Source of the DNA: Actinomycetes bacterium
GTDB taxonomy: Bacteria > Actinomycetota > Acidimicrobiia > Acidimicrobiales > Microtrichaceae
NCBI GenBank assembly: GCA_024222295.1
Contig: JAAEPF010000033.1
Location: forward strand, 157,691-221,690
Reading direction: 5' to 3'
Length of the DNA stretch: 64,000 nucleotides
The notes beneath the pieces are model-generated. The model saw only the letters and a program-made list of their open reading frames with translations, was not told where the DNA came from and ran no database searches. Of this stretch, positions 26,101 through 34,549 are shown one piece after another. The position numbers were made by a program, and so were the translations under genes. Each line of letters begins with the position of its first letter. Within the stretch, counting starts at the first letter, position 1.

Positions 26101-26976
26101 TCAGCCGGTCGCGGCCCGCGCCAGTTCGATGGCCTGATCCAGGTCGTCCACGAGGACTCCCTGCACACTCAGGCCAGCCGGCGCGCTGGACGACGCGGAT
26201 GGATGCCTGAAGGACACCGGCCCGCATCGCAGGGCACCGTTGGCGAAACCGACGACCATCTCGGTGCCGAGCGCTTCTGCCACCTGTTCGAAGATCTCGA
26301 GCACGCCAACGTGCAGCGCCGTGGTCGCCTGGTCTGTCAGGTCCTCTATGTCAGAGGCGACAAAGGGCTGCACGAGCCGGCGTCGGCCGGTCAGCAGCGG
26401 TTCGACCTGGTCTGCGTGACGGCCGGCACGCATGTGCGAGATCTCGCGTGCACTCGGTCGGTTCGGTGACACGCCTGCGAGGCGAGGAGACAGCCGCCAC
26501 TTGCGTGCCGTGATGGCGATCTCCTCGATGCGGCGGCAGTCGCCCGCGCTCATGAACTCGCCCAACGGGCCCCTCACGGCCCGGAATGCATGTGCGGCTT
26601 CGCTCAGAAGCCACACGAGCAGCCGGTTCTCGGCGCCGTCGTAACCCTTGCGTACCGTGTTGCACACGAACACGTCCTCGTCGCCGAAGGCGTTGGCGCG
26701 CGCAGTGATCGTCTCTGACCACATGACCGGGCCGCGCACCTCGTGCACGCAACGTTCCAGCTCGGTGCCGAGCTCCATGGGCAGCGCACGCACCCGGGTG
26801 TCCATGCCCGACAGGATCGACTCGCACTCCACCGATGCCGCAAACGACACCTTGGCCGCATCTCGCAGCACTGCTCCCTTGACACCAGTCAGGGCAGCGG
26901 CCGCGGCGACAGCCGGAACCCTGCGGTCGCGCCGGTCCCAGAGTTGCGCAGTCGCAGAGGCGGCCGCTGTGCTCAC
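26101..26976 (-). CDS. Partner of McrB-like ATPase, possibly DUF2357-like
   Basis: This is a 291-residue unrecognised protein coupled to the AAA+ gene by a GTGA overlap. The segment VRGPVMWSETITARANAF followed by YDGAENRLLVWLL resembles the DUF2357/McrC-like block that usually reads W..T...R and YDTPENR, but no PD-(D/E)xK nuclease motif is evident. The N-terminal 30 residues are Ala-rich. I infer a role as the protein effector or adaptor for the ATPase. Conservation of this pair could not be checked here. Confidence 0.6.
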   Translation of the reverse strand: MSTAAASATAQLWDRRDRRVPAVAAAAALTGVKGAVLRDAAKVSFAASVECESILSGMDTRVRALPMELGTELERCVHEVRGPVMWSETITARANAFGDEDVFVCNTVRKGYDGAENRLLVWLLSEAAHAFRAVRGPLGEFMSAGDCRRIEEIAITARKWRLSPRLAGVSPNRPSAREISHMRAGRHADQVEPLLTGRRRLVQPFVASDIEDLTDQATTALHVGVLEIFEQVAEALGTEMVVGFANGALRCGPVSFRHPSASSSAPAGLSVQGVLVDDLDQAIELARAATG

Positions 26977-27908
26977 ACCATGAGCTCCTCACCGAGCAGC
27001 TCCTCGATCACCCGACGCGTCTCCGCCTGCTCGGCAGCCTCCATGCGCGGTGCGACCTCGTTGAACAGCTCGACGGCCTGGTACTCGTCGATGCCCTCGA
27101 ACTGTGGCAGGAAGAACCCGTAGAACACCTCGTAGAGCAGGCGAGAGGGCTCCACCTCGTCCTTGACCCTGCGTTCCACGTAGCGCCGCGCATCGACGTA
27201 GATGGCAGGGCCGAGGTTGTTCAGTCGCCGCAGCGGCAGCAGTTCGCGGAGGATCTCACCGCCGCCCTCGAGCAGCTTCTCGTAGGCCGAGTCCGGAGGC
27301 GGGCTCACCTCGATGAATGCGAAGCGACGCATGAGTGCGTAGGACATGTCGAACAGCAGGTTCTTGTCGACTGCGTTCATGGTGCCGATGATCCGCCAGG
27401 AAGAAGGAACCCGGATCGGGTCGGTCCCTTCCGGCACATCCACGCCGTGGGGCACGATGGACACGGGCATCACCTGGCCCGACCTGCGGTAGGGCAGCAC
27501 GACTGCGGAACCGGACAGCACGGTGAACAACTGGCCGAACGCGCGGTCGAAGTTCGACCGGTTCATCTCGTCGACCACGAGCCACTTGCCGCTCTGGATC
27601 GCCTCCACGAACAGCCCGGGGCGGAAGATGAGCCCCTCCGGAGTCGGCTGGAGGCCGCCGATCGTCTCGAAGGTGGTCCACTCCGAGGTGGCGGTTGTCG
27701 GCTGGTAGCCGGTGCAGAGCATGGCGTGGCGACCGAGTTCGGCCGCCAGGTAGGCCAGCGTTGTCTTGCCGGTGCCCGGGGGACCGGTGAGGATGACGTG
27801 CTTGCCGGCCTCGAGAGCGGCGACCAGCTGGTCGACCACATGATCGGGGAAGATGAGGCCCCGGTCTTCACTGAGGCGTGACAGGTCTGGCGCGGTAAAG
27901 GAAGTCAC
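26973..27908 (-). CDS. McrB-like AAA+ ATPase
   Basis: This is a single AAA+ module of 311 residues. Walker A is GPPGTGKTT (about 41-49), Walker B is WLVVDEMNR followed by the McrB/MoxR-like FDRAFGQLFTVLSG, and sensor 1 is IIGTMNAVDKNLL with the downstream ALMRRFAFIEV arginine region. This GTMN...RRFAF arrangement matches the McrB clade. It has no N-terminal DNA-recognition domain of McrB, so target recognition must come from elsewhere. It begins with GTG at 27908 and is followed by its coupled partner. A restriction role is possible but not shown. Confidence 0.85.
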   Translation of the reverse strand: MTSFTAPDLSRLSEDRGLIFPDHVVDQLVAALEAGKHVILTGPPGTGKTTLAYLAAELGRHAMLCTGYQPTTATSEWTTFETIGGLQPTPEGLIFRPGLFVEAIQSGKWLVVDEMNRSNFDRAFGQLFTVLSGSAVVLPYRRSGQVMPVSIVPHGVDVPEGTDPIRVPSSWRIIGTMNAVDKNLLFDMSYALMRRFAFIEVSPPPDSAYEKLLEGGGEILRELLPLRRLNNLGPAIYVDARRYVERRVKDEVEPSRLLYEVFYGFFLPQFEGIDEYQAVELFNEVAPRMEAAEQAETRRVIEELLGEELMV

Positions 27909-27974
27909 TCAAGTCCAATCGGCACCGGCGGCCGAATACTGAAGCAACCCGTTGCGACGCAGCCGTAGGGAGCT

Positions 27975-28700
27975 TCAGCGGCGCACGGCCGGATGCGGCA
28001 CCCAGGTGCCCGATTGCTCGCGGAGGGCGACCTCCGCGACGAGCTTGTCGTAGACGTCATCACCGATCATCTCGCGGATCTCCTCGGCCATGGTCTCGAG
28101 CACCGTCCGGTCGCCGACGAAGGCCTCAGGGCTGTCGGTGCACCACCAGTGGAACTCGTCACCGCCGTCACCCCAGTCGCGGCGCTTCCACTCGCGCAGC
28201 GTCTGGGTGGAGTGCTCCACTTCATCGACGTGGTGGGTTAGCCGCAGTGGCAACTGCCAGCAGACCTCGGGCTTCCAGTCGAGCGGGCGCTCGTCGTGGT
28301 CCAACGCAGCGATGTGCAGCGCACATCCGACGCCGCGCTCGAAGTCGTCACGGTTCAGCATGATGCAGGCGCCGTCGTGGGTGTGGGTGACCCATTCGCC
28401 GTCGTCGTTGCGGAACACCGCCCCGCCCAGTTCCGTGGCTTCGCGACGGAACTGCCACTGCGAATCATCGAGTCTCTCGATGAGTCCCTTGATGCGCTTG
28501 CGGTCCGCCTTGTCGGCGAAGTGCGCACCGTGCGAGCAGCAGCCATGCCCGAGGTGTTCGGTGTCCTCCTCGTGCACGCCCTTGCAGCCCTCTCCGAAGA
28601 TGCACCGGTAGTTGCTCAGCAGGAAGGTGAGGTCGAACATCCATGTGTCGCCGTCGTGTTCGAACGAAAGCCAGTCCGCCCGTGTCTGGTCGCCTGTCAC
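27975..28700 (-). CDS. Conserved cysteine-rich protein, putative metal-binding
   Basis: This 241-residue protein is rich in conserved Cys, His and Trp. It has CIFGEGC, a GHGCCSHGAHF cluster resembling the CxxCC of YkgJ-type zinc/iron-chelating proteins, then DGACIML and VGCALH, and a C-terminal EFHWWCTDSPEAF. I infer metal binding, but the metal and function are unknown. It starts with GTG, preceded 6 nt upstream by a TAGTCT -10-like box. It is divergent from glcD, whose -10 box lies about 35 nt away. Confidence 0.75.
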   Translation of the reverse strand: MTGDQTRADWLSFEHDGDTWMFDLTFLLSNYRCIFGEGCKGVHEEDTEHLGHGCCSHGAHFADKADRKRIKGLIERLDDSQWQFRREATELGGAVFRNDDGEWVTHTHDGACIMLNRDDFERGVGCALHIAALDHDERPLDWKPEVCWQLPLRLTHHVDEVEHSTQTLREWKRRDWGDGGDEFHWWCTDSPEAFVGDRTVLETMAEEIREMIGDDVYDKLVAEVALREQSGTWVPHPAVRR

Positions 28701-28706
28701 CGCCGA

Positions 28707-28712
28707 AGACTA
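28707..28712 (-). promoter_or_regulatory. Putative -10 box, leaderless, Cys-rich gene
   Basis: On the minus strand this reads TAGTCT and ends 6 nt before the GTG at 28700. Confidence 0.45.
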
Positions 28713-28746
28713 CCGAGCGGTGCGGACCACGCAGGCCACACGCCGG

Positions 28747-28752
28747 TACTGT
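28747..28752 (+). promoter_or_regulatory. Putative -10 box of glcD, leaderless
   Basis: TACTGT lies 6 nt before the ATG at 28759, with no ribosome site between them. Confidence 0.45.
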
Positions 28753-28758
28753 GCGGCG

Positions 28759-30273
28759 ATGCGCCCGATGGCAAAGCAACTGGCCCGCGTCGGGCGCGCC
28801 CTTCGTCGCTCCGCTGGGCCGCCTGCACCCGCCGACCCGCTGGTCGCGGAACTGATCGGCCTGCTCGGCGCTGAGCGCGTGCTCACCGACACCGCTGCCC
28901 TTCGTCCTTACGGCCACGACGCGTCGCTGATGCGCGGGGAGCCACCCGTCGCGGTCTGTCTGCCTGCGTCGACCGGCCAAGTGGCCAAATGTGTGCGCGC
29001 GGCGGTGAGTCACGACAGGCCGTTCGTGCCCCGCGGCGCGGGCACCGGACTGGCCGGTGGTGCGGTGCCGCTCGATGCACCAGTGGTCATCTCGACCATG
29101 CGCATGAACGAGGTTCTGGGTATCGACCCCGTGAACCGCACTGCGATGGTCCAACCCGGGGTGCTCAACCTCGACCTCGAGCGGCTGCTCGCGCCTCACG
29201 GGTTGCGTTTCGCACCCGACCCGTCCAGTCAGCAGGCATGCACGATCGGCGGCAACGTGGCCAACAACTCAGGCGGTCCACACTGCCTGAGCCTGGGGGT
29301 CACGAGTGCTCACGTTCTCGGGCTCCAGGTGGTGCTTGCCGACGGCGAGGTGGTGGAGCTCGGCGGGCCCGAGCCGGACTCCCTCGGCTATGACCTGCGA
29401 GGAGCTTTCGTGGGCAGCGAGGGCACACTCGGTCTGGCCACCGCTGCCCTGCTGCGACTGGTGCCGTTGCCGGCGTCTCTCTCCACCCTGCTGTGCACCT
29501 TCGACGACCTCGATGAGGCGGCGGGCTGCGTGTCCGATGTGATCGCGGCCGGGATCGTGCCGGGAGCGCTCGAGATGATGGACGGACCGCTTGCCGCAGC
29601 TGTCGAGGACTTCTGCGGTGCGGGCTACCCGAGGGATGCGGCATCGGTGCTCCTGGTGGAACTGGAAGGCCAGCCGGCAGCCGTGGCGGCGGACTCGCAA
29701 GCCGTGCGCACCCTTGCCGCAGACCGCGGCGCCCGCGAGGTTCGCGAGGCCGCTGATGCCGCTGAGCGCGACGCCCTGTGGAAGGGCCGCAAGAGCGCCT
29801 TCGGTGCGGTGGCCAGGATCGCTCCCGACTACTACCTGCACGACACTGTGGTGCCCCGCACCAAACTCGTGGAGGTCCTCGCCCAGGTGCGTGAAGTGGC
29901 CGCAGCGGAGGACCTGACCGTGCTCAACGTGTTCCACGCCGGCGACGGCAACCTGCATCCGTTGCTCGTGTTCGACGCCCGCGAGCCGGGCGTACTCGAG
30001 CGCGTCGAGCGCGCCGGCCGGGGGATCGTGGAGGTGTCCCTGGCCGCGGGAGGAGTGCTGTCCGGCGAACACGGGATCGGCCTGGAGAAGCGCGAGCACA
30101 TGTCGGCCATGTTCGGCCCCGAAGATCTCCGGGCGCAGGCGCGCCTGCGGTGCGCATTCGACCCTCTGGGTCATGCCAACCCGGCGAAGGTCCTGCCCGA
30201 GGGCGTCGGGTGCGGGGAGCTCGGTGCAATCAGGAGCTCTGCGCACAGTGCGGAGGCGGGCCTGTGGGTGTGA
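28759..30273 (+). CDS. glcD: Glycolate oxidase subunit GlcD (FAD-linked)
   Basis: This is the catalytic FAD-binding subunit for oxidation of glycolate or a related D-2-hydroxyacid to the 2-oxoacid. The PCMH-type FAD domain shows PRGAGTGLAGG and GGNVANNSGG; the C-terminal domain has the NVFHAGDGNLHP metal/substrate motif and GVLSGEHGIGLEKR. Length is 504 residues, with the start chosen at the ATG at 28759, next to a -10-like box; an N-terminal segment of about 20 residues precedes the domain. It overlaps glcE by GTGA. Electrons probably pass to GlcF and then to the quinone pool. Confidence 0.93.
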   Translation: MRPMAKQLARVGRALRRSAGPPAPADPLVAELIGLLGAERVLTDTAALRPYGHDASLMRGEPPVAVCLPASTGQVAKCVRAAVSHDRPFVPRGAGTGLAGGAVPLDAPVVISTMRMNEVLGIDPVNRTAMVQPGVLNLDLERLLAPHGLRFAPDPSSQQACTIGGNVANNSGGPHCLSLGVTSAHVLGLQVVLADGEVVELGGPEPDSLGYDLRGAFVGSEGTLGLATAALLRLVPLPASLSTLLCTFDDLDEAAGCVSDVIAAGIVPGALEMMDGPLAAAVEDFCGAGYPRDAASVLLVELEGQPAAVAADSQAVRTLAADRGAREVREAADAAERDALWKGRKSAFGAVARIAPDYYLHDTVVPRTKLVEVLAQVREVAAAEDLTVLNVFHAGDGNLHPLLVFDAREPGVLERVERAGRGIVEVSLAAGGVLSGEHGIGLEKREHMSAMFGPEDLRAQARLRCAFDPLGHANPAKVLPEGVGCGELGAIRSSAHSAEAGLWV

Positions 30274-31229
30274 GCGCGGACAACGTCCTCGAGCGGTTTG
30301 CAGCCGAGGTGGGCAACGAAGGTCCGGTGTCGGTCCGCGGTGGCGCCACCATGGGTGACTTCGGCGGCCGGCTGAATCCCGGAACCCGGCTGTTGGACGC
30401 GCCCACCGGGGTGCTGCAGCACCACATCACCGAGCTAACGGTGACCGTTTCGGCCGGCATGCCGGTCGCTGAGCTGGAGGAGCACCTCGCGGCCTCCGGG
30501 CAAACGACGCTGCTGCCGGTTCGCCCCGGCGGTACGGTCGGCGGGGCCGTCGCGGTCGGTCACAGCGGGCTGCACTCGCGAGCCGTGGGCCCGATGCGTG
30601 ACAGCGTGCTCGGGATCCGTGCCGTGGACAGCTCCGGTCGACCCGTGCGGGCCGGGGGTGCCACCGTGAAGAACGTGTCTGGATTCGACCTGTGCCGCCT
30701 GTTCACCGGATCACTCGGCACGCTGGCCCTGCTGGCCGAGGTCACGCTACGGACGCGGCCCCGCTGGCCCGCCGAGGCATGGCTGCGCGGCGGGTGCGAT
30801 GCCCAGGTGGCCGCGGCTGTCGCAGCCAACGCAACGGCTGTGCTGACCGATGGGCAGTCGAGCTGGGTGCATCTGGCCGGCCATCACGACGACGTGGCGG
30901 CGCAACGCCGTGACCTCGAGCGTGCAGGGTGTGGCGAGCACGTCGGGGGCCCCCCGGAGCTGCCTCCACACCGCTGGAGTGTCGACCCCGCATCACTGGT
31001 GCAGCCGGCCTCTGCCATGGAGGCGGCCGCGGTCGGTAGCTGGGTGGCGGAGATCGGCGTCGGTGTCGTGCATTGCGCTGTGCCCCAGCAGCGCGGCCCG
31101 CTGCCAGAACGCGTCCTCGATCTGCACCGCGAGGTGAAGGCGCGCTTCGATCCAGATGGTCGCCTCAACCCCGGCCGGTCGCCCCTTGGCGCGGACTTGG
31201 ATGCCCGCAGCGGCGGAGTGGCACCGTGA
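30270..31229 (+). CDS. glcE: Glycolate oxidase subunit GlcE
   Basis: This is the second FAD-binding-domain subunit of the complex, 319 residues. PVRPGGTVGGAVAVGHSGLHSRAVGPMRDSVLG and VKNVSGFDLCRLFTGSLGTLALLAEVT match GlcE. It begins with GTG overlapping the glcD stop, rather than at the ATG of the longer frame at 30150, and ends overlapping glcF as GTGA. It is required for activity in the known complexes, but lacks the substrate domain of GlcD. Confidence 0.9.
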   Translation: MSADNVLERFAAEVGNEGPVSVRGGATMGDFGGRLNPGTRLLDAPTGVLQHHITELTVTVSAGMPVAELEEHLAASGQTTLLPVRPGGTVGGAVAVGHSGLHSRAVGPMRDSVLGIRAVDSSGRPVRAGGATVKNVSGFDLCRLFTGSLGTLALLAEVTLRTRPRWPAEAWLRGGCDAQVAAAVAANATAVLTDGQSSWVHLAGHHDDVAAQRRDLERAGCGEHVGGPPELPPHRWSVDPASLVQPASAMEAAAVGSWVAEIGVGVVHCAVPQQRGPLPERVLDLHREVKARFDPDGRLNPGRSPLGADLDARSGGVAP

Positions 31230-32413
31230 GCGGGCCTCTCGGCATAGATGCCGACAAGCTTGCCTCCTGCGTGCAGTGTGGGCTCTGCCTGCCCCACTGC
31301 CCGACCTGGCGGGCCACCGGCGAGGAGGCGCGCTCGCCGAGGGGACGCATCGACGCGATGCGCGATGTCGAAAGCGGTGCGGCCCGCATCGACGGCGGAT
31401 TCGTGGAGTCGATCGACTCGTGCGTCGGTTGCCTCGGCTGTGAGACCGCGTGCCCATCAGGGGTCGAGTACGGCGAACTACTGGCGCCTGTTGCTCAGAC
31501 GCTTGCCGAGATGCGCGGCCCGGGCAGGGTTCCGTGGTGGCAACGAGCCGCGCTGTCACGGCTGGACCGGCCGCGCCTCTTGCGCCTGGCAGTGGTCGCC
31601 GCAGCGGTCGGGCAACGCCTGCGACTCCCCATTGCGGCGCTCACCCACATGGCCCCGCTTCCGCTCCGCCAGAGCCGGTTGGCCGGTACCGGAAGCGACG
31701 TCGTGCTCCTGACCGGGTGCGTGATGGACGCATCCCAACGCCGCGTGCATGCTGCTGTGGTCGAGGTGCTGGCGTCGGCCGGTCTCGGCGTGGCCCTGCA
31801 GCCGACCGCAGGCTGTTGTGGCGCGTTGGCAGCCCACCGCGGTCTGCATGAGCTCTCTGATCGCCAGCTCGAGGCTCTTGCGGGTTCGCTGCCCCCGGAG
31901 GTGCCCGTGCTGTCCGACTCAGCAGGTTGCACGGCTGCAATCCTGGAGGCGGCACGCCACGAGGATGCCCCGGGGGCAGTGCGGTCACTCGGAGAACGCA
32001 TCGTCGACGTCAACGAGTTCCTGTGGCGTCATCGCGACGCGCTGCCGCCCCCGCCCGTGTCTGCGGCGCCTGTCGTGGCGCTCCAGGTGCCGTGCCACAT
32101 GCGCAACGTCGCCGGACCGCCCACCGTCGAGGCCATGGAGTCGCTTCTCGACCGATACGCGGACGTGCGCCGTGTCGCTGACGACGACATCTGTTGCGGT
32201 GCCGGGGGGTCCCACTCGGTGCTCCGACCGGCCGAGGCAGCGGTCATGGGAGAATCGAAGGCACAAGCGGTGCGCGCCACCGGAGCCGCGCTGGTCGCCG
32301 CCGCCAACCCCGGTTGCGCCATGCACCTGCAGGCCTGCGGCCTGACGGTGGCACACCCGGTGGAGATCATCGCCCAGCGGATTGCGGGCGGGCGACACGA
32401 AGCGAGGACGTGA
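31226..32413 (+). CDS. glcF: Glycolate oxidase iron-sulfur subunit GlcF
   Basis: This 395-residue electron-transfer subunit has two [4Fe-4S] motifs near the N-terminus (CVQCGLCLPHCP and CVGCLGCETACP) and two cysteine-rich CCG domains (GCCGALAAHRG and CCGAGGSH) that bind or contact further redox centres. It accepts electrons from GlcD/GlcE. It begins with GTG overlapping glcE, and its TGA overlaps the ATG of the following 67-residue gene. The pair of CCG domains is complete. Confidence 0.93.
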   Translation: MSGPLGIDADKLASCVQCGLCLPHCPTWRATGEEARSPRGRIDAMRDVESGAARIDGGFVESIDSCVGCLGCETACPSGVEYGELLAPVAQTLAEMRGPGRVPWWQRAALSRLDRPRLLRLAVVAAAVGQRLRLPIAALTHMAPLPLRQSRLAGTGSDVVLLTGCVMDASQRRVHAAVVEVLASAGLGVALQPTAGCCGALAAHRGLHELSDRQLEALAGSLPPEVPVLSDSAGCTAAILEAARHEDAPGAVRSLGERIVDVNEFLWRHRDALPPPPVSAAPVVALQVPCHMRNVAGPPTVEAMESLLDRYADVRRVADDDICCGAGGSHSVLRPAEAAVMGESKAQAVRATGAALVAAANPGCAMHLQACGLTVAHPVEIIAQRIAGGRHEART

Positions 32414-32616
32414 TGGCAGGGGAGTTCGACGACATACGCGCGAGGCTGGAGGCGATCGGGGAGGAACTGGCAGACCTGGCGATCATGCGCCTTCGCGAGT
32501 CGATAGATGCCGGCGGCCACGAGCTGCCCATCGACGAGAAGCGGCTGACGCGTGCGCGGCGTGCGGTGGAAAAGGCGGCCAACCTGCTCGCTGAACCCGA
32601 CGACACCTTCGACTGA
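32413..32616 (+). CDS. Small helical protein coupled to glcF
   Basis: This is a 67-residue, charged, probably all-helical protein of unknown function. It starts on the last base of the glcF stop (TGATG), so translation should be coupled. Composition (Glu, Arg, Leu, Ala with heptad-like spacing) suggests a short helical bundle or coiled coil. A helper role with GlcDEF is possible but unsupported beyond position. Confidence 0.6.
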   Translation: MAGEFDDIRARLEAIGEELADLAIMRLRESIDAGGHELPIDEKRLTRARRAVEKAANLLAEPDDTFD

Positions 32617-32621
32617 TCGGC

Positions 32622-33647
32622 TCAGTCCGCGTTGTTGATGTCGCGGATCATCGCGTGCAGGCGCGCAAAGCGGGAGTCCACGAACCGGAACCTGATCCTT
32701 GGCAACTCGGCAGCGTCATCATCGTCGACCTCGACGCGACTGGCCTCGCACCGCTTGATCTCACCGGCTGCGATCAGGTCGGCGTACTGGGCGTTGAGGT
32801 GCGCCAGCAGGTCGTCTGACACCGGTGTGTTGAGCCGGAGCACCAGGTACCCGCCCACGTATCGCATCGAGTGGTAACGGCGGTAGAAGAGCTCGAGTAC
32901 CTCGACAACCTCATCCACGTCGGACGTAATGGTGAACAGGTCGAGGTCCTCGGGGAGCACCAGCGCCTCATCGGCCAGTTCCACGTCGAGAAAGTGCCGG
33001 AACGACCGCCAGTAGGCATCACCCTCGGGTTCGAACAGCACCACGGGCGCTGGCATCTCTCGGCCGGTCTGCAGCAGTGTCAGCAGCTCGAACGCCTCGT
33101 CGAGGGTGCCGAAGCCACCCGGAAGAAGCACGTAGCCCGACGACTCCTTCATGAAGGTGAGTTTGCGGTTGAAGAAGTAGCGGAAGTTGACCGACCTGCC
33201 GGGCGGCAGGGTCGAGGCGACTTCGTCCTTCTCGAAGGGCAACTGGATGCTCACCGCGAAGCTGTTGTCGCCGCCCGCGCCCTCCACGGCGGCGGTCATG
33301 ATCCCGGGTCCGCCCCCGGTCACGACCGACCATCCCACGTCCGCGAGCGCCGAACCGATGGCGATGGCCGATTCGTAGGCCGGGTCGCCCGGCTGTGTGC
33401 GCGCTGAGCCGAACACGGCTGCCTTGCGGATGTGCCGGTAAGGCGCGAACACCTCGAAGGAGTACCGCAGTTCCTTCAGCGTGGTGGAGACGATCTTGAG
33501 GTCCAGCCGGTCAGCATTCTCCCTGCCCATGCGGAGCACGGAGATCGTCATCTCGAACAGCTGCCGGTCGTCGGGGTCCAACCCCGCCTCGGTCAACAGA
33601 GCCCTCGCTGCGTTGTCCAGGGCCTCGTCGCCTGTGCTGTATGCCAT
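32622..33647 (-). CDS. LOG-family (TIGR00730-like) Rossmann protein
   Basis: This 341-residue protein contains the LOG/lysine-decarboxylase-like motifs GGGPGIM and PGGFGTLDE, which bind the nucleotide monophosphate in cytokinin-activating phosphoribohydrolases. The core is in the first 200 residues; the remaining 130 residues extend it with a charged segment. It may hydrolyse nucleoside monophosphates. A TAGCCT box on the minus strand ends 6 nt before the ATG, consistent with leaderless transcription. Confidence 0.88.
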   Translation of the reverse strand: MAYSTGDEALDNAARALLTEAGLDPDDRQLFEMTISVLRMGRENADRLDLKIVSTTLKELRYSFEVFAPYRHIRKAAVFGSARTQPGDPAYESAIAIGSALADVGWSVVTGGGPGIMTAAVEGAGGDNSFAVSIQLPFEKDEVASTLPPGRSVNFRYFFNRKLTFMKESSGYVLLPGGFGTLDEAFELLTLLQTGREMPAPVVLFEPEGDAYWRSFRHFLDVELADEALVLPEDLDLFTITSDVDEVVEVLELFYRRYHSMRYVGGYLVLRLNTPVSDDLLAHLNAQYADLIAAGEIKRCEASRVEVDDDDAAELPRIRFRFVDSRFARLHAMIRDINNAD

Positions 33648-33653
33648 GGCGTC

Positions 33654-33659
33654 AGGCTA
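33654..33659 (-). promoter_or_regulatory. Putative -10 box of LOG-family gene, leaderless
   Basis: On the minus strand this reads TAGCCT, ending 6 nt before the ATG at 33647. Confidence 0.5.
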
Positions 33660-33785
33660 TGACGCCGTGCGGATGTTGCGGGGACCGGACCGCGGACCGC
33701 TAGGAGAGATCCCGCGGCCTCGGTGGCGGCCGGCCCGCTGGAGCATTGATCGCCCCCCATGGTGGGAATCCGGGCACTGCGCGGC

Positions 33786-33791
33786 GATAAT
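33786..33791 (+). promoter_or_regulatory. Putative -10 box, near-consensus
   Basis: GATAAT lies 8 nt before the ATG of the sigma-like gene at 33800. It is the most consensus-like -10 box seen in the window. Confidence 0.5.
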
Positions 33792-33799
33792 GGGTCGCC

Positions 33800-34549
33800 A
33801 TGGCAGAGGCCCGTGACTCCATCGAGGTCTCGGGGGCGGGCGGACAGGCCTTCATGCCCCCCGCAGACTTCGACGCGCCCCTGGCGGCGCGGCCCGACAT
33901 GCCCACAGCAGCGCCGATCGACGGTGTTCTGGCCGGGGATGGCGCCCAGCATGACATCGACCTCGTCGCGCCGTTGCCGCCTGCCGATGCCAGCCCGCTG
34001 CGCGGCACGGACAAGCGTCGCGCGGCGGTCGACGCGATGGTCGAGCGCTGCCTGGACCCGGCCATGGGTCTCGCATGTCGCACGCTCGCCCCTGCAGGCA
34101 CCGACCCGGAGGGCCGGGAGGAAGCCCGCAAGCTGGTGATGCGCGCCCTCGCCGACTGCGCCCGCAAACGCATCTCCGATGACGACGAGTCGGCCCGGGC
34201 CGTGATGCGAAGGGTCGCCGAGTTCACGATGGATGCGCTCGTGGCCCACCCCGGCTCGGCTTCCCCTGCCGAAGGAGTCGACCTCGAATCCATACTGGGT
34301 CCCGATGGCGATCCCGAGGCGCTGGCGCCGATGGGCCTCGTACCGCACGCAGTGCTGCAGGACAGTCTGGCGGCTTCCCGCGCCACCGACCGCCAGGTCG
34401 GCTACGCCGTGCTGGCGGCGTCGGTCACCACGGAGGATGCCAGTTCGCTGCTCGGAATCGATCCCGACGAGCTGCAGTCGTCGCTGTCGCGAATCGGTCG
34501 TCGGCTCGCCGAGAGCCAGGGGCGCCCGAGTCCGGGGCAGGTCGCCTGA
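33800..34549 (+). CDS. Divergent sigma-factor-like protein (hypothetical)
   Basis: This 249-residue protein is not firmly recognised. The C-terminal segment from about residue 195 (ATDRQVGYAVLAASVTTEDASSLLGIDPDELQSSLSRI, in pieces) has the rhythm of the sigma-70 region 4 helix-turn-helix, in which a conserved helix follows a short linker. The middle has charged helices, and the N-terminal 60 residues are Pro/Ala-rich and disordered. A following gene encodes a membrane protein of anti-sigma architecture. I infer an extracytoplasmic-function-like regulator, but sequence similarity is weak. Confidence 0.5.
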   Translation: MAEARDSIEVSGAGGQAFMPPADFDAPLAARPDMPTAAPIDGVLAGDGAQHDIDLVAPLPPADASPLRGTDKRRAAVDAMVERCLDPAMGLACRTLAPAGTDPEGREEARKLVMRALADCARKRISDDDESARAVMRRVAEFTMDALVAHPGSASPAEGVDLESILGPDGDPEALAPMGLVPHAVLQDSLAASRATDRQVGYAVLAASVTTEDASSLLGIDPDELQSSLSRIGRRLAESQGRPSPGQVA

